64,000 nt of DNA, taken from Morinoia aosen. Lineage: Eukaryota; Arthropoda; Malacostraca; Amphipoda; Talitridae. Below are positions 25,936-35,867 of the stretch, in pieces. Within the stretch, counting starts at the first letter, position 1, and each line of letters opens with the position of its first letter. The DNA lies in assembly GCA_030386875.1 (NCBI GenBank), contig CM059562.1, forward strand, positions 60,262,201 to 60,326,200. The letters run 5' to 3'. The notes beneath the pieces are model-generated. The model was not told the DNA's origin. It saw only the letters and a program-made list of their open reading frames with translations, and did not search any database. The position numbers were made by a program, and so were the translations under genes.

Positions 25936-28127
25936 TCGCTAATAACTAAAACGTGAGTATCAGCAAGCTTATGAAAGATACGGGGCAATGAAAATGTGAG
26001 TTAGGGCTCCAGCTCATAAGATATTTGACAAAAGGTTAATGGATTTTATGAATGTTTGGTATCATTACAGAAGGGATGTACTTTCATATTGATGCATGGA
26101 ACGCTACTTTAATGGTAGATTTATGCCCGTGAATTACGAATTTGCACATAAAACCTATTGCAAATACTTAATTTACGAGATATAGGCCACAATGTTAATG
26201 GCAGTAGTATTACGGACAAGTTAATGAACACTCGCACAGTAAGAATTAACTAAAAGACTTCCAAACGACCCCACTTTTGGTAACAAAAGAAACTTGTGAA
26301 GGGACTCAAAACCAGCCTAAGCTTTCTAGTGTAAAAGAGCTCGCTAGCCTCAGAAAATGGGTCCTAGCTTTATTGCTGAGGGCGTGCCTGCCAGCAGCGT
26401 GAAATTACTATAAGATTAAAGTCGAGTTTGCTTTATTGCTCCGAGGGCACGGGAGGGACGGAAGTGCGTGGCGGTTAGCCACCTACAAACATAGTGGTCT
26501 CGAAGTGCAGTTCCGCGGGCTCCTCAATATCTCGACTAGCTTTATTCCTCGACTGCAGTGCTCTATCTCACGGAACGATGGCAATTTTCTAGAGGACACA
26601 AGAACAGTCCAGGGAGTGTTACAGGTTAGGTCTTTGTTGTTTCTGGCAGTTCCCTGCGTCGCACGTGATGTGAAAAATGTAAAGTGGGACGGCAAATGGT
26701 TAATTTCCTCGCGTGCGTATGATTAGAAATCAGATTGTAGAGTCTTACGTATCAAATTGAAGTAATCGAGAAATCTCATCAATGATAATCGTACCTGATA
26801 CAAAAATATACGAAACGCGTCTTTTGATTGCATGATATTTTTTCACGTATTGAAGCATTAAAAGTGTGTGGAATTATTTTACGTGCGTTGGTACAAAGTT
26901 TTTACGGAAGCAAGGACAGCGCTTTGGGTTTGTATTTGGTCGCAATTTCTACCTAGGAACTCTCTTCTGCCTCTTTGAATACTTTAAAAGTTTACACGCA
27001 AGTTTAATACTCACGAAAAAACTCCAAAATTACACACCTCTCTAACTTGAGATACTGGAGCAGCTCGATTTTCACCTCGGAACTTCTTCGTAAAACGAGG
27101 CCGTCAGTATGCGCAGGGCGGCGATCCAGCCGTATGTCTAGGGACAAGATCTCAAGGATCTGCTTTCCTAAAATACGATAAAAGTTCAAAGGACTGAGAT
27201 TATCGCTTGTTTATAGCGACTGAGCTTCATACACCAACGAAATAATGATCATCAGCCCAGCCAGGAAATTTGCCTGTCGTGCAGAGGCGCACTTTGTCGC
27301 CCCACGACAGCAGCCTACGCTCTATTTTGCGGCGCGCACATCCAACGCAAAACTCCGAGCCGTGCATTTTGAAACCTGCTCACCATGCTTAGTGGTTCAA
27401 GGCTATCTGCTTTCCTTCATATTGGGTGTTGATTTGCAGAGTTCAAATTAAGAATTTACGCAAACATTTTAATTCGATTTCAAGGGCTGGATTTTAAAAC
27501 AATTTACATCGTCGTTTCGGTACACCTGGCAGTGTAATTTTTTTAATCGACTGATCACACTTTTTTAGAAAGAAGGAAGTACCGTAACCAAGGTTTTCAT
27601 ATATTTATATGTTGTCAGCTGTACCATAATTACGATTTAAATTCTTTAAAAATATTGGTACTTGTTTCCTGTCTTCAAGCTCCAGTAATCTAGAGTTAGT
27701 GTTATCAGGCTCCTGAGTGAACCCAACAGAATCTAACATAACCTACTTTTGAAAAATGACCTGAATACGGGCTTATTTTGTTCGCAAGCAGTGTCTAGTT
27801 AAGCATGCATTATTGTATGACATTTATATTGAAATAAATATGAAGTTCCTAGGTGCAAAAACTTAGAATTAAGAGCTGCAAAACGATTAGTGGATCCACG
27901 AAGAATGTTTTGAAGTTCTGAACTTAGACATATTTATGTATAGTCAACCGTAGAGTTAATACATCATTTTGCATGAACTCCGACATTTCTAAGACAAAAA
28001 AATACTTAGTTACTGAATTAATAAGAAACTTGATTTCAGTGATGCATAACTGATGAATAATCAGTTTGATGTTGCACACGATGATGTCTTATAGCTCCAT
28101 TTCTGACTGTGCTGATGATAACACCTA

Positions 28128-29039
28128 CAGGGTGCGTAAGGTATCTGAGGACACCTTACGCCCTTTTAGAAAAACAGAAAATGATACTGTTAATCGTTGA
28201 AACTTTCAATTTCTTGTAACAAAATAAATAAACATAATATTAACCTACGTTTTATTATACAATATATCTTCCTTCGGCTTCTATCACCGATTGAATTCGA
28301 GTCCGAAAGCAACTGCCAAGCTTTGATTAGCTGGTCTGTATTTATGTCCTCTGTTACTTGGGCTATTGCTTCCGTCAGAGAGGATTTGGTGTTATGGGGA
28401 TGCTTATTAACTTCCTTTTCAACGACGCCCCACACGTAACAGTCCAAAGGATTAAGGTCTATTGAGTTGAGAGGCCATAAGTTTGGTGTCATATGATCAT
28501 AAAAATTGTCGGCTATCCAATGCTGGGTTTTGAGAGCTTTATGGGATGGAGCAGAATCTTGCTGGAAGACAGGCCCTTTCATTGGCTACGCTGCATATCC
28601 AAGGCTTAGCAATGGTTTGAAGAGTCTCGACAGAGGCATCTGCATTTACTTCAAGGCCCTGTGGAAAAAAATGACTAGGCATGATGTGCCCTTCACTGAC
28701 AACACCGAAAACCATGCACTCTTCTGACCAACTCAGGTGTTCTGAGTGAGTCAGAGCGTTGACAATGCTGTTTTCTCTTGCTCGTGGCCAATTCATCTGC
28801 ATTTTTTTTTATTCAGCTCCTTTCTAACTTTGTAAACGAAAGTTGTGGTGACTTTTAGAAATCTTGCAATTTCTAAATTGCTGTTCCTCTTTTATAGACG
28901 CTATTACAACGTGTCTTTTTGTTTCATTTGTAAAAGTGTTATCTGCCGTGGGATTTTCTGAAATAAAAATTACATTAATCATTATAAGCTGAGTTTAAAT
29001 TATAAAATATGAGTGTCCTCAGATACCTTATGCACCCTG
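28128..29039 (-). mobile_element. Internally deleted Tc1/mariner-superfamily element (DD37D type)
   Basis: The two ends are inverted repeats of about 28 bp, CAGGGTGCGTAAGG... on the left and CAGGGTGCATAAGG... read inward on the right, differing at one base in the first 28. TA dinucleotides flank both ends (28126-28127 and 29040-29041), the expected target duplication. The 912-bp element is shorter than an intact mariner of roughly 1.3 kb. It encodes a broken transposase on the minus strand. The near-identical ends suggest insertion is not very old, although the coding part is disabled. Confidence 0.9.
28200..28960 (-). pseudogene. Broken mariner-type transposase
   Basis: Minus-strand translation gives two recognisable parts of a mariner-family DDE transposase. 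Near 28890-28805 a helix-turn-helix remnant reads FLKVTTTFVYKVRKEL. From 28790 the catalytic domain reads through WSEECMVFGVVSEGHIMP, FFPQGL, then in another frame VFQQDSAPSHKALKTQ and NSIDLNPLDCYVWGVVEKE. The second and third catalytic aspartates (QQD and NPLD) are separated by 37 residues, a DD37D spacing. The first aspartate and most of the segment between HTH and catalytic core are missing, consistent with an internal deletion. There are at least two frameshifts, near 28570 and near 28300, after which the C-terminal RTRIQSVIEAEGRY motif lies in a different frame. It cannot make an active enzyme. Confidence 0.85.
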
Positions 29040-29185
29040 TATTTTGCGGTGAAGTCTGCCCGAAAAAATAGAACGAAAGTCAAAGGCAGGCACAATAGAT
29101 TTTTTCTCGCAGAATTCATGTTTCAACTTGAAAATTTTAGCCCGCGTTCTCGCTCAGAGAATTTGATATCGTAATTCATTTGTGT

Positions 29186-30100
29186 TTTGAGTCTGTAGGA
29201 TTTCGAGTATTTGTAGAGTCTGCAATTCATTAGGATTTGAGTGTTTGTAGTCAGTAAAACAAGGTTCGAGTATTTGTAGAGTCAGTAAAACAAGGTTCGA
29301 GTGATTGTAGAGTCTGCAAAACAACAAGGTTCGAGTGTTTGCAGAGTCAGTAATACAACAAGGTTCGAGTGTTTGTAGAGTCTGCAAAACAACAAGGTTC
29401 GAGTGTTTGTAGAGTCTGCAAAACAACAAGGTTCGAGTGTTTGTAGAGTCTGCAAAACAACAAGGTTCGAGTGTTTGTAGAGTCTGCAAAACAACAAGGT
29501 TCGAGTGTTTGTTGAGTCTGCAAAACAACAAGGTTCGAGTGTTTGTAGAGTCTGCAAAACAACAAGGTTCGAGTGTTTGTAGAGTCTACAAAACAACAAG
29601 GTTCGAGTGTTTGTAGAGTCTGCAAAACAACAAGGTTCGAGTGTTTGTAGAGTCTGCAAAATAACAAGATTCGAGTGTTTGTAGAGTCTGCAAAACAACA
29701 AGGTTCGAGTGTTTGTAGAGTCTGCAAAACAACAAGGTTCGAGTGTTTGTAGAGTATGCAAAACAAGGTTCGAGTGTTTGTAGAGTCTGCAAAACAACAA
29801 GGTTCGAGTGTTTGTAGAGTCTGCAAAACAACAAGGTTCGAGTGTTTGTAGAGTCTGCAAAACAACAAGGTTCGAGTGTTTGTAGAGTCTGAAAAACAAT
29901 AAGGTTCAAGTGTTTGTAGAGTCTGCAAAACAACAAGGTTCGAGTGTTTGTAGAGTCTGCAAAACAACAAGGTTCGAGTGTTTGTAGAGTCTGAAAAACA
30001 ACAAGGTTCAAGTGTTTGTAGAGTCTACAAAATAACAAGGTTCGAGAGTTTGTAAAGTCTGCAAGACAAGAAGGTTCAAGTGTTAGTAGAACCTGCAAGA
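29186..30100. repeat. 34-bp minisatellite, about 27 copies
   Basis: The unit on the plus strand is GGTTCGAGTGTTTGTAGAG followed by TCTGCAAAACAACAA. Units at both edges are degenerate, and a few internal units are 31 bp because one CAA is lost. Since 34 is not a multiple of three, the minus strand cycles through all three frames, and because the unit has no stop in any of them the array produces overlapping ORFs of about 125-207 codons. These have a 34-residue period and look like artefacts of the repeat rather than genes. The array begins about 150 bp after the mariner element. Confidence 0.95.
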
Positions 30101-31346
30101 TGTAGAAGGGGCTGGGCTCACCAATCAGTGGCCTGATGTGAAGTCGAGTGGGCTATCAACTTCGCTACTCCGTGTGGACAGATTTTTTTTCAATCTACAA
30201 TTCAACCAATTTGGTTTTCTCAATCGAATTAATTCAAAACGTTCCGGAGAACCCGTACGGAATGGGGCTCCCAATAAACAAATTGCTTCACAAGTTCAGG
30301 GTGTCTGACTGCGAGAGTCAGTTTCACTTCACTATCTCACCGTACTCTCGTCTGCTCACTCGTGAACACTTGAGATTTAATTAGCAGTCTTGATTACTTT
30401 GATTTCTCCTGTTGCGGTGAGGAATAACAAGAGGGAAACGCTCTTGTCAAAAGTATTGCAGGATTTTTCTCGTTATCAAATTCCCTGTTTAAAATATAAG
30501 AATATCAGAAAAAATTACATCACGTAATCAAATGAAAATGCTTAGAGTAATAACTTAATGTGAACTCTAAACGAATAAAAGTATAAACGAATTATTGATG
30601 TTTTTCGAGAGGACTATTACCGTAGGTTAAAAAATACATGTAAAATCTTATCCTAAAGTTTGCAAGGTCAATTCGCTTCATTCGATTGGTTTAAAGTATT
30701 CTTGATGATCGGTTGCTCTAACATTCCTGCTAGCGAATAAGTTTAACGAAGAGCCTCTGATAGGAATTGGTCGTCAGTTGCCAAGGGTAGAATTCTGAAT
30801 GAAGTTTTCTCGAGCGACCGATCGAGAGGCTGGTCAGACTTTGCGTGCAAAAACGTGCTAAAATAAAACTAGCGCAACGTAACAGATATGAAACTATGAC
30901 AGTTTGTAAGAGTAATGCATGGCAATGTAATTGTCCATCGTAAATAACAAGCAGAAAAACCACTTACTCGTTCATGAATCGTTTATATCAGGAATGAGAG
31001 AAAACTTTTTCATCCACGGACTTTCACCTAAACATGTATCCAGTTAAAAAAATACGACGTTTTCAAGTGGTTTCAGTGCCGCGGTAGGCAAAACTTCTAG
31101 CCGTGTTTTATTTGGAAAAGCAGCCGTTCTTTGGTCGACATTTCTATTTTATATGGCAGTAAAAAAAGGCTACAAAACCAATGAATTTCCTTTGTAACTA
31201 TTCGGAAATTCCAACCTTTGTCGGCTACGTATCGACTTCCCATGGCCACAATTCGACCTTCTACGGCATTTCCATGCACTGTTTCGGTTCTCTGCCCACA
31301 TTACCTGACCTTATATTAGATTAGATTAGTCGTTAGTTTTAGCCTC
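30101..31346. other. No supportable gene
   Basis: AT-rich DNA between the 34-bp minisatellite and a dispersed repeat. ORFs of 60-78 codons at 30148-30384 (plus) and 30963-30730 (minus) have no recognisable features. Confidence 0.5.
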
Positions 31347-31600
31347 CCTACCCGCAGCAACAAATGCGATCCAAAGAGAGGAAGGAGGAAGGCACTATTT
31401 AGTATAGAGTTAAGGAAACGCGGAATCTATGCATAAAGGGCATAGAAACAGCAAGTTTTGAAAGAAGATTATGAAACAAGACCAAAGTTGAAGAAGAAAG
31501 TAGTAGTTGCTGAAAAACAGGACAGCAGTGAACCGAAAAAAAGATGGTTTGCAACATAAGAGAAGCATTTTATTTCAGCAAAAAGAAAGCGTACATAACC
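31347..31600 (+). repeat. Dispersed repeat, copy 1 (partner at 44592)
   Basis: About 255 bp are alignable with 44592-44855 in the same orientation. Shared landmarks are CCAAAGAGAGGAAGGA, GGAATCTATGCA, GAAGAAGAA, CTGAAAAACAG and CAGCAGTGAACC. The middle is the most diverged. No coding capacity or terminal repeats are evident, so I cannot assign a transposon class. Confidence 0.75.
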
Positions 31601-31609
31601 TTTAGCTCG

Positions 31610-31862
31610 GGCCCTCACATAGTCCCCCTGAGAGCGCTAGTTCCCGTAGACACAATATTTGTATCCCCCTGAGGGGATTGACTTGACCCTATACCGGCCT
31701 CGCGCGGCATCGTACCGCTCTTACCCGAACTTGAACCGGACTCCCGCGGCATCAAATCGACCTTGCTTGAATATGATATGATGCCTCCCGCGGCATCATA
31801 TCAACCTTCCGTACACATTCACGTACACACATGCGCACACACACACAAACGCACACACACAT
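31610..31862. repeat. GC-rich imperfect tandem repeats, hairpin and (CA)n
   Basis: The motif CGCGGCATC recurs three times at 31705-31795 in units of unequal length. A 12-bp perfect hairpin occupies 31774-31803 (TGATATGATGCC, 6-nt loop, reverse complement). A (CA)n-like microsatellite follows at about 31823-31862. The near-palindromic word TTGTATCCCCCTGAGGGGA near 31662-31680 recurs, with one change, at 35741-35759. The segment looks like a copy of an interspersed repeat. Confidence 0.6.
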
Positions 31863-32095
31863 ACGTAAACAAATATGTAGATATAAACATCGTTCATCAC
31901 CTTCAAGGACGTCCATCAATAATTCAAGAGTTACTGAAGACCGTCGAGAGAAAAAGTCAGGTTTGGTTTCCATATTTTGTTGTTTTTACGTTGCTGAAAT
32001 TGAGGTTTTGCCTTTTCTATCAGCCCCACCACAACGATGAATCGTCATAAATATCAATTGACCGAGGTGGTGAAACTAACAGTTGGGCTCTTGCC

Positions 32096-32108
32096 TTTAT
32101 TCTTTATT
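32096..32108 (-). terminator. Tandem polyadenylation signals of the DUF4806-type gene
   Basis: Two AATAAA hexamers on the minus strand (32108-32103 and 32101-32096) begin 22 nt after the predicted stop. They support the 3' end of the gene here, with a very short 3' UTR. Confidence 0.55.
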
Positions 32109-32129
32109 CAACATCAAAATGAGTGTCAC

Positions 32130-32248
32130 TCAATACTGCTTCTGTTTGCCGAAGCAAGCCGCAAGTTGTTGCAGTCCAATCTTCGTGGTGGAGTTGCTGG
32201 GTTGCGACGATCGCCGTGTGACCTCAATTAGGGAGTAATGTAAATGTC
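32130..32248 (-). CDS. DUF4806-type gene, last exon
   Basis: The acceptor AGCTCAG at 32249 or TTTTAG at 32264 both feed the same frame, which is open for about 38 residues and ends with TGA at 32132-32130. AATAAA signals follow within about 35 nt. The residues are Ser/Thr- and Gln-rich with no domain, so this exon is supported by phase and the polyadenylation signals rather than by family similarity. Confidence 0.5.
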
Positions 32249-32382
32249 CTGAGCTAATAACGTCTAAAACTTTAAAAAACCTAAAAATTGAATAACTGTT
32301 AAGTATTTGCTACAATTTGTTATTTTACATGCGTTATAATTACATAACTCCAATGCCAACATGAAAAATAGTATGGACTCAC

Positions 32383-32571
32383 CTGAGCCAGTGACAGAGA
32401 GCTGAGGAGGTTTGGGCTCATCAACAACCCCTAATTGAGTTTCGACGGCTGGTTTCTTACGCTCGCTGCGTCCTCCATTCCAGTCGCTGCTGTTTTTCAG
32501 TGCATTTGTGACGGCTTTAAATATTTCTTTTCGCGATGCAGATCGAAAAGAATTCGATGACAGCACTGCAG
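32383..32571 (-). CDS. DUF4806-type gene, exon 6 (domain, second half)
   Basis: The acceptor TTATTTCAG and donor CTCAG/GTGAGTC are both strong. The exon encodes SSNSFRSASRKEIFKAVTNALKNSS, the last helices of the domain, then a basic NGGRSERKK tail and a proline-rich linker. A second in-phase AG six bases downstream would remove two residues. Confidence 0.85.
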
Positions 32572-33056
32572 CTGAAATAAGAAGAAATTAAAAAACATCA
32601 CAAAAACATCACAAGTTCTATCGCAATTTTAGTACACTTTAAAACTTGCCCTCTAACAGTTTCATTTCACAACACATGTAGAAAAAGTTTGGATTGAATA
32701 ATCCTGCGGATTAAAGTAATTCTGCGTTTAAGACTCAGAGGTCGACATTGAGAAAGGGAAAAACGAGAGCAAGAAAGATGGAAAGAGCCGCAATATGATC
32801 TGCTAAAAAAATTACTTCCTCGGAAAGCAAACTCCCTGACTACTTTTGTGAATATACTCCTTGGAAATCGAATAAACAGGTCTCGTATTCAATACTCAGG
32901 GACGTTGATTCTCGTTTTTCCCTTTGAATAATTTAATCATTTTATTGTGGTTAGTAATAATTCAGTTTCCTATTCCATCTAACTGGAATGCAATCATTTA
33001 AGCAAGGTATTTCTGTAGGGATGCATTATTTTGAAATAAGATGAATCATAACTTAC

Positions 33057-33231
33057 ATTCCACTGCTTGATAAGCCAGCGTGTTTTTAAATGAGAGTTTT
33101 GCATGTTTCTTGGTCCGTGTCATCCCCGTTAAGGAATACTTAGCAGCAAGTTCTTTCGACAGCAGAGCCTTCATCATGTGGCTGACTGTCCTTCTAAGGG
33201 TGCATTCCTGGATTTCCTTCAACAATTCCAT
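33057..33231 (-). CDS. DUF4806-type gene, exon 5 (domain, first half)
   Basis: The acceptor TCTCATCAG and donor GGAAT/GTAAGTT fit phase 0 in and phase 1 out. It encodes the first part of the C-terminal domain, including LLKEIQECTLRR, LLSKELAAKYSLTG and a lysine-rich TKKHAKLSFKNT segment, in the order seen in DUF4806 proteins. Confidence 0.85.
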
Positions 33232-33361
33232 CTGATGAGAACGGTCAAGAAAAAACAAGAAAAAACATCAGCGGTGCTTTGAAATCAGTGTGCAATGGTC
33301 ATTCCTTAATAAATAGTAGTCAAGCAACCTATAACTACCCTAAAGAAATTATGATACCAAC

Positions 33362-33608
33362 CATTTCAGGTAATTTAGCCAACTTCTCAAGTTCTTCACT
33401 GGTTTTGGCAGGAGTTGGGCGGAATTTTGTAGGGGTTTGAGCGCGGGGTTTTGGTTGCTGCACGCATTCAAGGACTAGCTCTTTAACTTCGTCGAGGGTG
33501 TTTCTCATTACCCTGATTTATTTTCTCAAACAGTGGATATTCTCTTTTACTTCTGCAAGTTCATCCTCCAATTTTGCATTTCGATCCTCCACCGAGAGCG
33601 TACCATAT
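33362..33608 (-). CDS. DUF4806-type gene, exon 4, with premature TAA
   Basis: The acceptor CCACGAATAG is preceded by a T/C-rich tract, and the donor ATG/GTTGGT is weak. The exon encodes a heptad-like stretch (LEDELAEVKENIHCLRK), then TAA at 33520-33518, then in the same frame RNTLDEVKELVLE, a proline-rich spacer and SEELEKLAKLPEM. The reading frame is preserved on both sides of the stop, so a single base change is the simplest cause. A micro-intron bypassing the stop would be only about 30 nt. Confidence 0.75.
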
Positions 33609-33933
33609 CTATTCGTGGAAGAGAAAGTAACGGATAACATACAAGAAAGGAACTTGTTTAGATCATAGAAGAAGGTGCTATAGGATATTGACAATTTATG
33701 ATAATTAAGAAATACGTGCCAAAAAGGTGAAACTTCGAACACCATTCACAGATCGTGATTAGCACAGTTTAAATGAGAAAACGAATTTATTGAATGATGA
33801 CCCCGAAGTTTTTATTTTTCAACATCAAAAGTGAGACACACTGTGCTCTGCAATTCATGTATGGAGACGACACGTCTCTCCGGATAGGCAGACTTAAACA
33901 AATAATCTAATCTATTATTTTACATGCACTTAC

Positions 33934-34027
33934 CCCCGTGGCACGAATTCCGGCGTGTCATGCAACGTCCAAGGAGACGCAGTAAATGGTTCACTCGTAG
34001 AGCTATCCGAACTAATGCTGTCATTTC
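33934..34027 (-). CDS. DUF4806-type gene, exon 3 (Ser/Thr-rich spacer)
   Basis: The acceptor TTGCTGCAG enters at phase 1 and the donor GGGG/GTAAGTG leaves two bases. It encodes about 31 residues beginning GNDSISSDSSTS and ending TPEFVPR. It is short and low in complexity, but its phases are the only ones that connect exons 2 and 4. Confidence 0.7.
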
Positions 34028-34320
34028 CTGCAGCAAATATAAAACAAAATTGATACCTAAGAAAAAGCTTGGACCTCCAGATCCAGGTAAATTGATAGTA
34101 CACTAGTACACTTCTGATAGAGCAGGGATGATAGCTTGGTCATAATTTGAAGGTTGCAGAACATAACATGACTCTGTCATACAAAAATAAATGCCAAACT
34201 ATTTATGTTATTAATTTATCGATAGTAAATATTTGCGACACAGTATATGACTTTTTGATGTAATTGCAGGTTAGATACTGACATTCGCATGTGTCCTAGG
34301 GAATGGTTCTAAAGTATTAC

Positions 34321-34530
34321 CTTGGATTCCACCAGCAAAATGAAGTGTTCTCTCAGCTGTTGATGATTTAGACCTTCGTGGTTCGGCCACTTCAGGGGTC
34401 AAACTCGGAACATCCCTGTCAACACGTGAAAGTTTGCGCTTCTTAATGATTGTTTCTTCGTCCTCATTTTCAGACGCTGTTGTCACCGCAGCCTGGGACG
34501 TTACCTTTGCCACCGCAAGCTCGTAGTCAT
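34321..34530 (-). CDS. DUF4806-type gene, exon 2 (acidic/basic linker)
   Basis: The acceptor TTTTCAAG and donor CAAG/GTAATA give phase 1 on both sides. The split codon from exon 1 makes Asp, completing DDYELAVAK as in the family. The exon continues with a Glu/Asp-rich stretch (ENEDEE) directly followed by IIKKRKLSR, a probable nuclear localisation signal. Confidence 0.8.
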
Positions 34531-34591
34531 CTTGAAAACGAAAGCGTATATGTACATAGATATATTGGTGTATGTTGGCAGCAGGTCATTT

Positions 34592-35257
34592 TGCAAACAC
34601 ACTTCGTTAAAAGTTAGATGACACATATCCTTTATTCTCTTGATCACTAGTTTTTCAAGAGCGCGGAATTTTTAAAGTGTAGAAGCTGGTACTATTTTAA
34701 AAGTGTAGAAGCTTAACAGTCAAGATGAAGGGAGGGATAGAGTACTGAAGATTTTTTAATTCCTCTTAGGCCTATTTTTTAATAGTTTTTTAGTCTTATT
34801 GGTCATTTGTTTTTCTTTTTTGTTTTTGCTTAGCTTTGTATCCTAGTATTTTCTGGAATTAATTCTCTCGTCTTTAATTGAATATCTGATAGGTTGCATT
34901 TAAGGACGCCGAGATTTCTTTTACCTTCTGGAAATTTCTACAAGAATTTCATACAAATTACGACTTGGCAACCCTACATTAGGTTATAAGCATCAGCGAC
35001 CGGCTTGTTCAGACTAGTTCTATTTAAGCATGATTATGGGTGCGTGACATCCGAAACGTTGTCCTTTTAACTCGTATGATTTTAAATTTGAAGAAATTCG
35101 TCATGACTCCAAGTTTTATTGCATCTTTATGGCTTTCGAAATGTATCTTAAGAATAGTACCAGCTTCTACACTTTTAAAATTCCGCGCTCTTGAAAAACT
35201 AGTGATCAAGAGAATAAAGGATATGTGCCATCTAACTTTTAACGAAGTGTGTTTGCA
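34592..35257. repeat. Near-identical 108-bp inverted repeat with 450-bp spacer
   Basis: The arm 34592-34700 is the reverse complement of 35149-35257 with only about three differences in roughly 108 bp. The outer ends are TGCAAACACACTTCG and the inner ends TTAAAATAGTACC. The spacer is AT-rich and encodes nothing recognisable. It lies wholly in the first intron of the DUF4806-type gene. It could be a fold-back transposon or a recent inverted duplication. A 102-codon plus-strand ORF crossing the right arm (35040-35348) is not recognised. Confidence 0.9.
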
Positions 35258-35399
35258 CACTGTTATATTTTGGTTTTTCATCACGATATTAGGATTAGTA
35301 ATTGTAGCTGCAAACTACAGTATCGGTAGCAGTAACTACCGTAACTGAAGCGTTAGCTTCAGGAGTAGGAAAAGGAAACTCTTAGCTAGGTTCCTATTC

Positions 35400-35760
35400 T
35401 TGTACTGACTCAGCCACACACCAACACTGCTTATAAGCTATAGCGCTCGGAAGTTAAACAATGCTCTTCCGGTGCATACCAATGCAATGCGCCCTAAGGC
35501 CCGGTTCCGGCGCCTGCGGTCGGGGCGCTTCCGACCCATCCGACCCAAGTACGATAAGGACAAAGGGCAATGCTCAACAAGCGCTTCCGTCGGCTCCGTC
35601 TTGCGGTTAAGAAGCTTCCGCCGGTGCCGCGATATCCCAAACCAAGTGTGATAAGGACATCATGCCTGAAAGGCCTATATTGAGATACTACACACACATA
35701 TATATACATATGTATATATACATACGTATATATACAACAGTTGTATCTCCCTGAGGGGAC
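35400..35760. repeat. GC-rich intronic repeat with (CA/TA)n tail
   Basis: GC content jumps against the AT-rich flanks. The word GATAAGGACA preceded by CCAAGT occurs twice (about 35545-35563 and 35642-35658), each after a CTTCCG-rich stretch, so there is an internal duplication. A CA/TA microsatellite follows at about 35688-35734 and then TTGTATCTCCCTGAGGGGA, which also occurs at about 31662. A GAAGTTAAACAA word near 35452 faintly recalls a 5S-rRNA internal promoter, but the rest does not fit. Confidence 0.55.
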
Positions 35761-35867
35761 GTATTACTCAACACTCACACTAATTCTGAAGACAATATTG
35801 AAATAATATTTTCAAAATGTGTGTATTGCACGTGCATACATGTAGAGTGTTTCATTTTCGAACTTAC

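Larger units (their letters stand above)
24715..28127. other. No supportable gene
   Basis: This holds a second copy of a 35-bp dispersed repeat (24831-24866) and, at about 25755-25935, two diverged tandem copies of a roughly 110-bp GC-richer segment, each with CCTA(C/A)TCCTCGC. ORFs at 26436-26726 (plus) and 27004-27189 (minus) have no recognisable features. The stretch 27245-27451 is GC-richer and open on the plus strand but is not recognised. Confidence 0.5.

Noticed and set aside
28197-28727. Plus-strand ORFs inside the mariner element
   Set aside because: They are complementary-strand shadows of the transposase relic.
29154-30098. Minus-strand ORFs of 125-207 codons across the 34-bp repeat
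   Set aside because: They exist in all three frames at once because the repeat unit has no stop in any frame and 34 is not a multiple of three. There is no start context, composition change or splice evidence.
31752-32050. ORFs rich in His/Thr or Cys/Val around 31.8-32.0 kb
   Set aside because: They are produced by the CA microsatellite and do not fit the exon phases of the DUF4806-type gene.
35440-35500. A 5S rRNA gene or 5S-derived SINE
   Set aside because: Only a short GAAGTTAAACAA word resembles the 5S internal promoter; the spacing and sequence of the following boxes do not fit.
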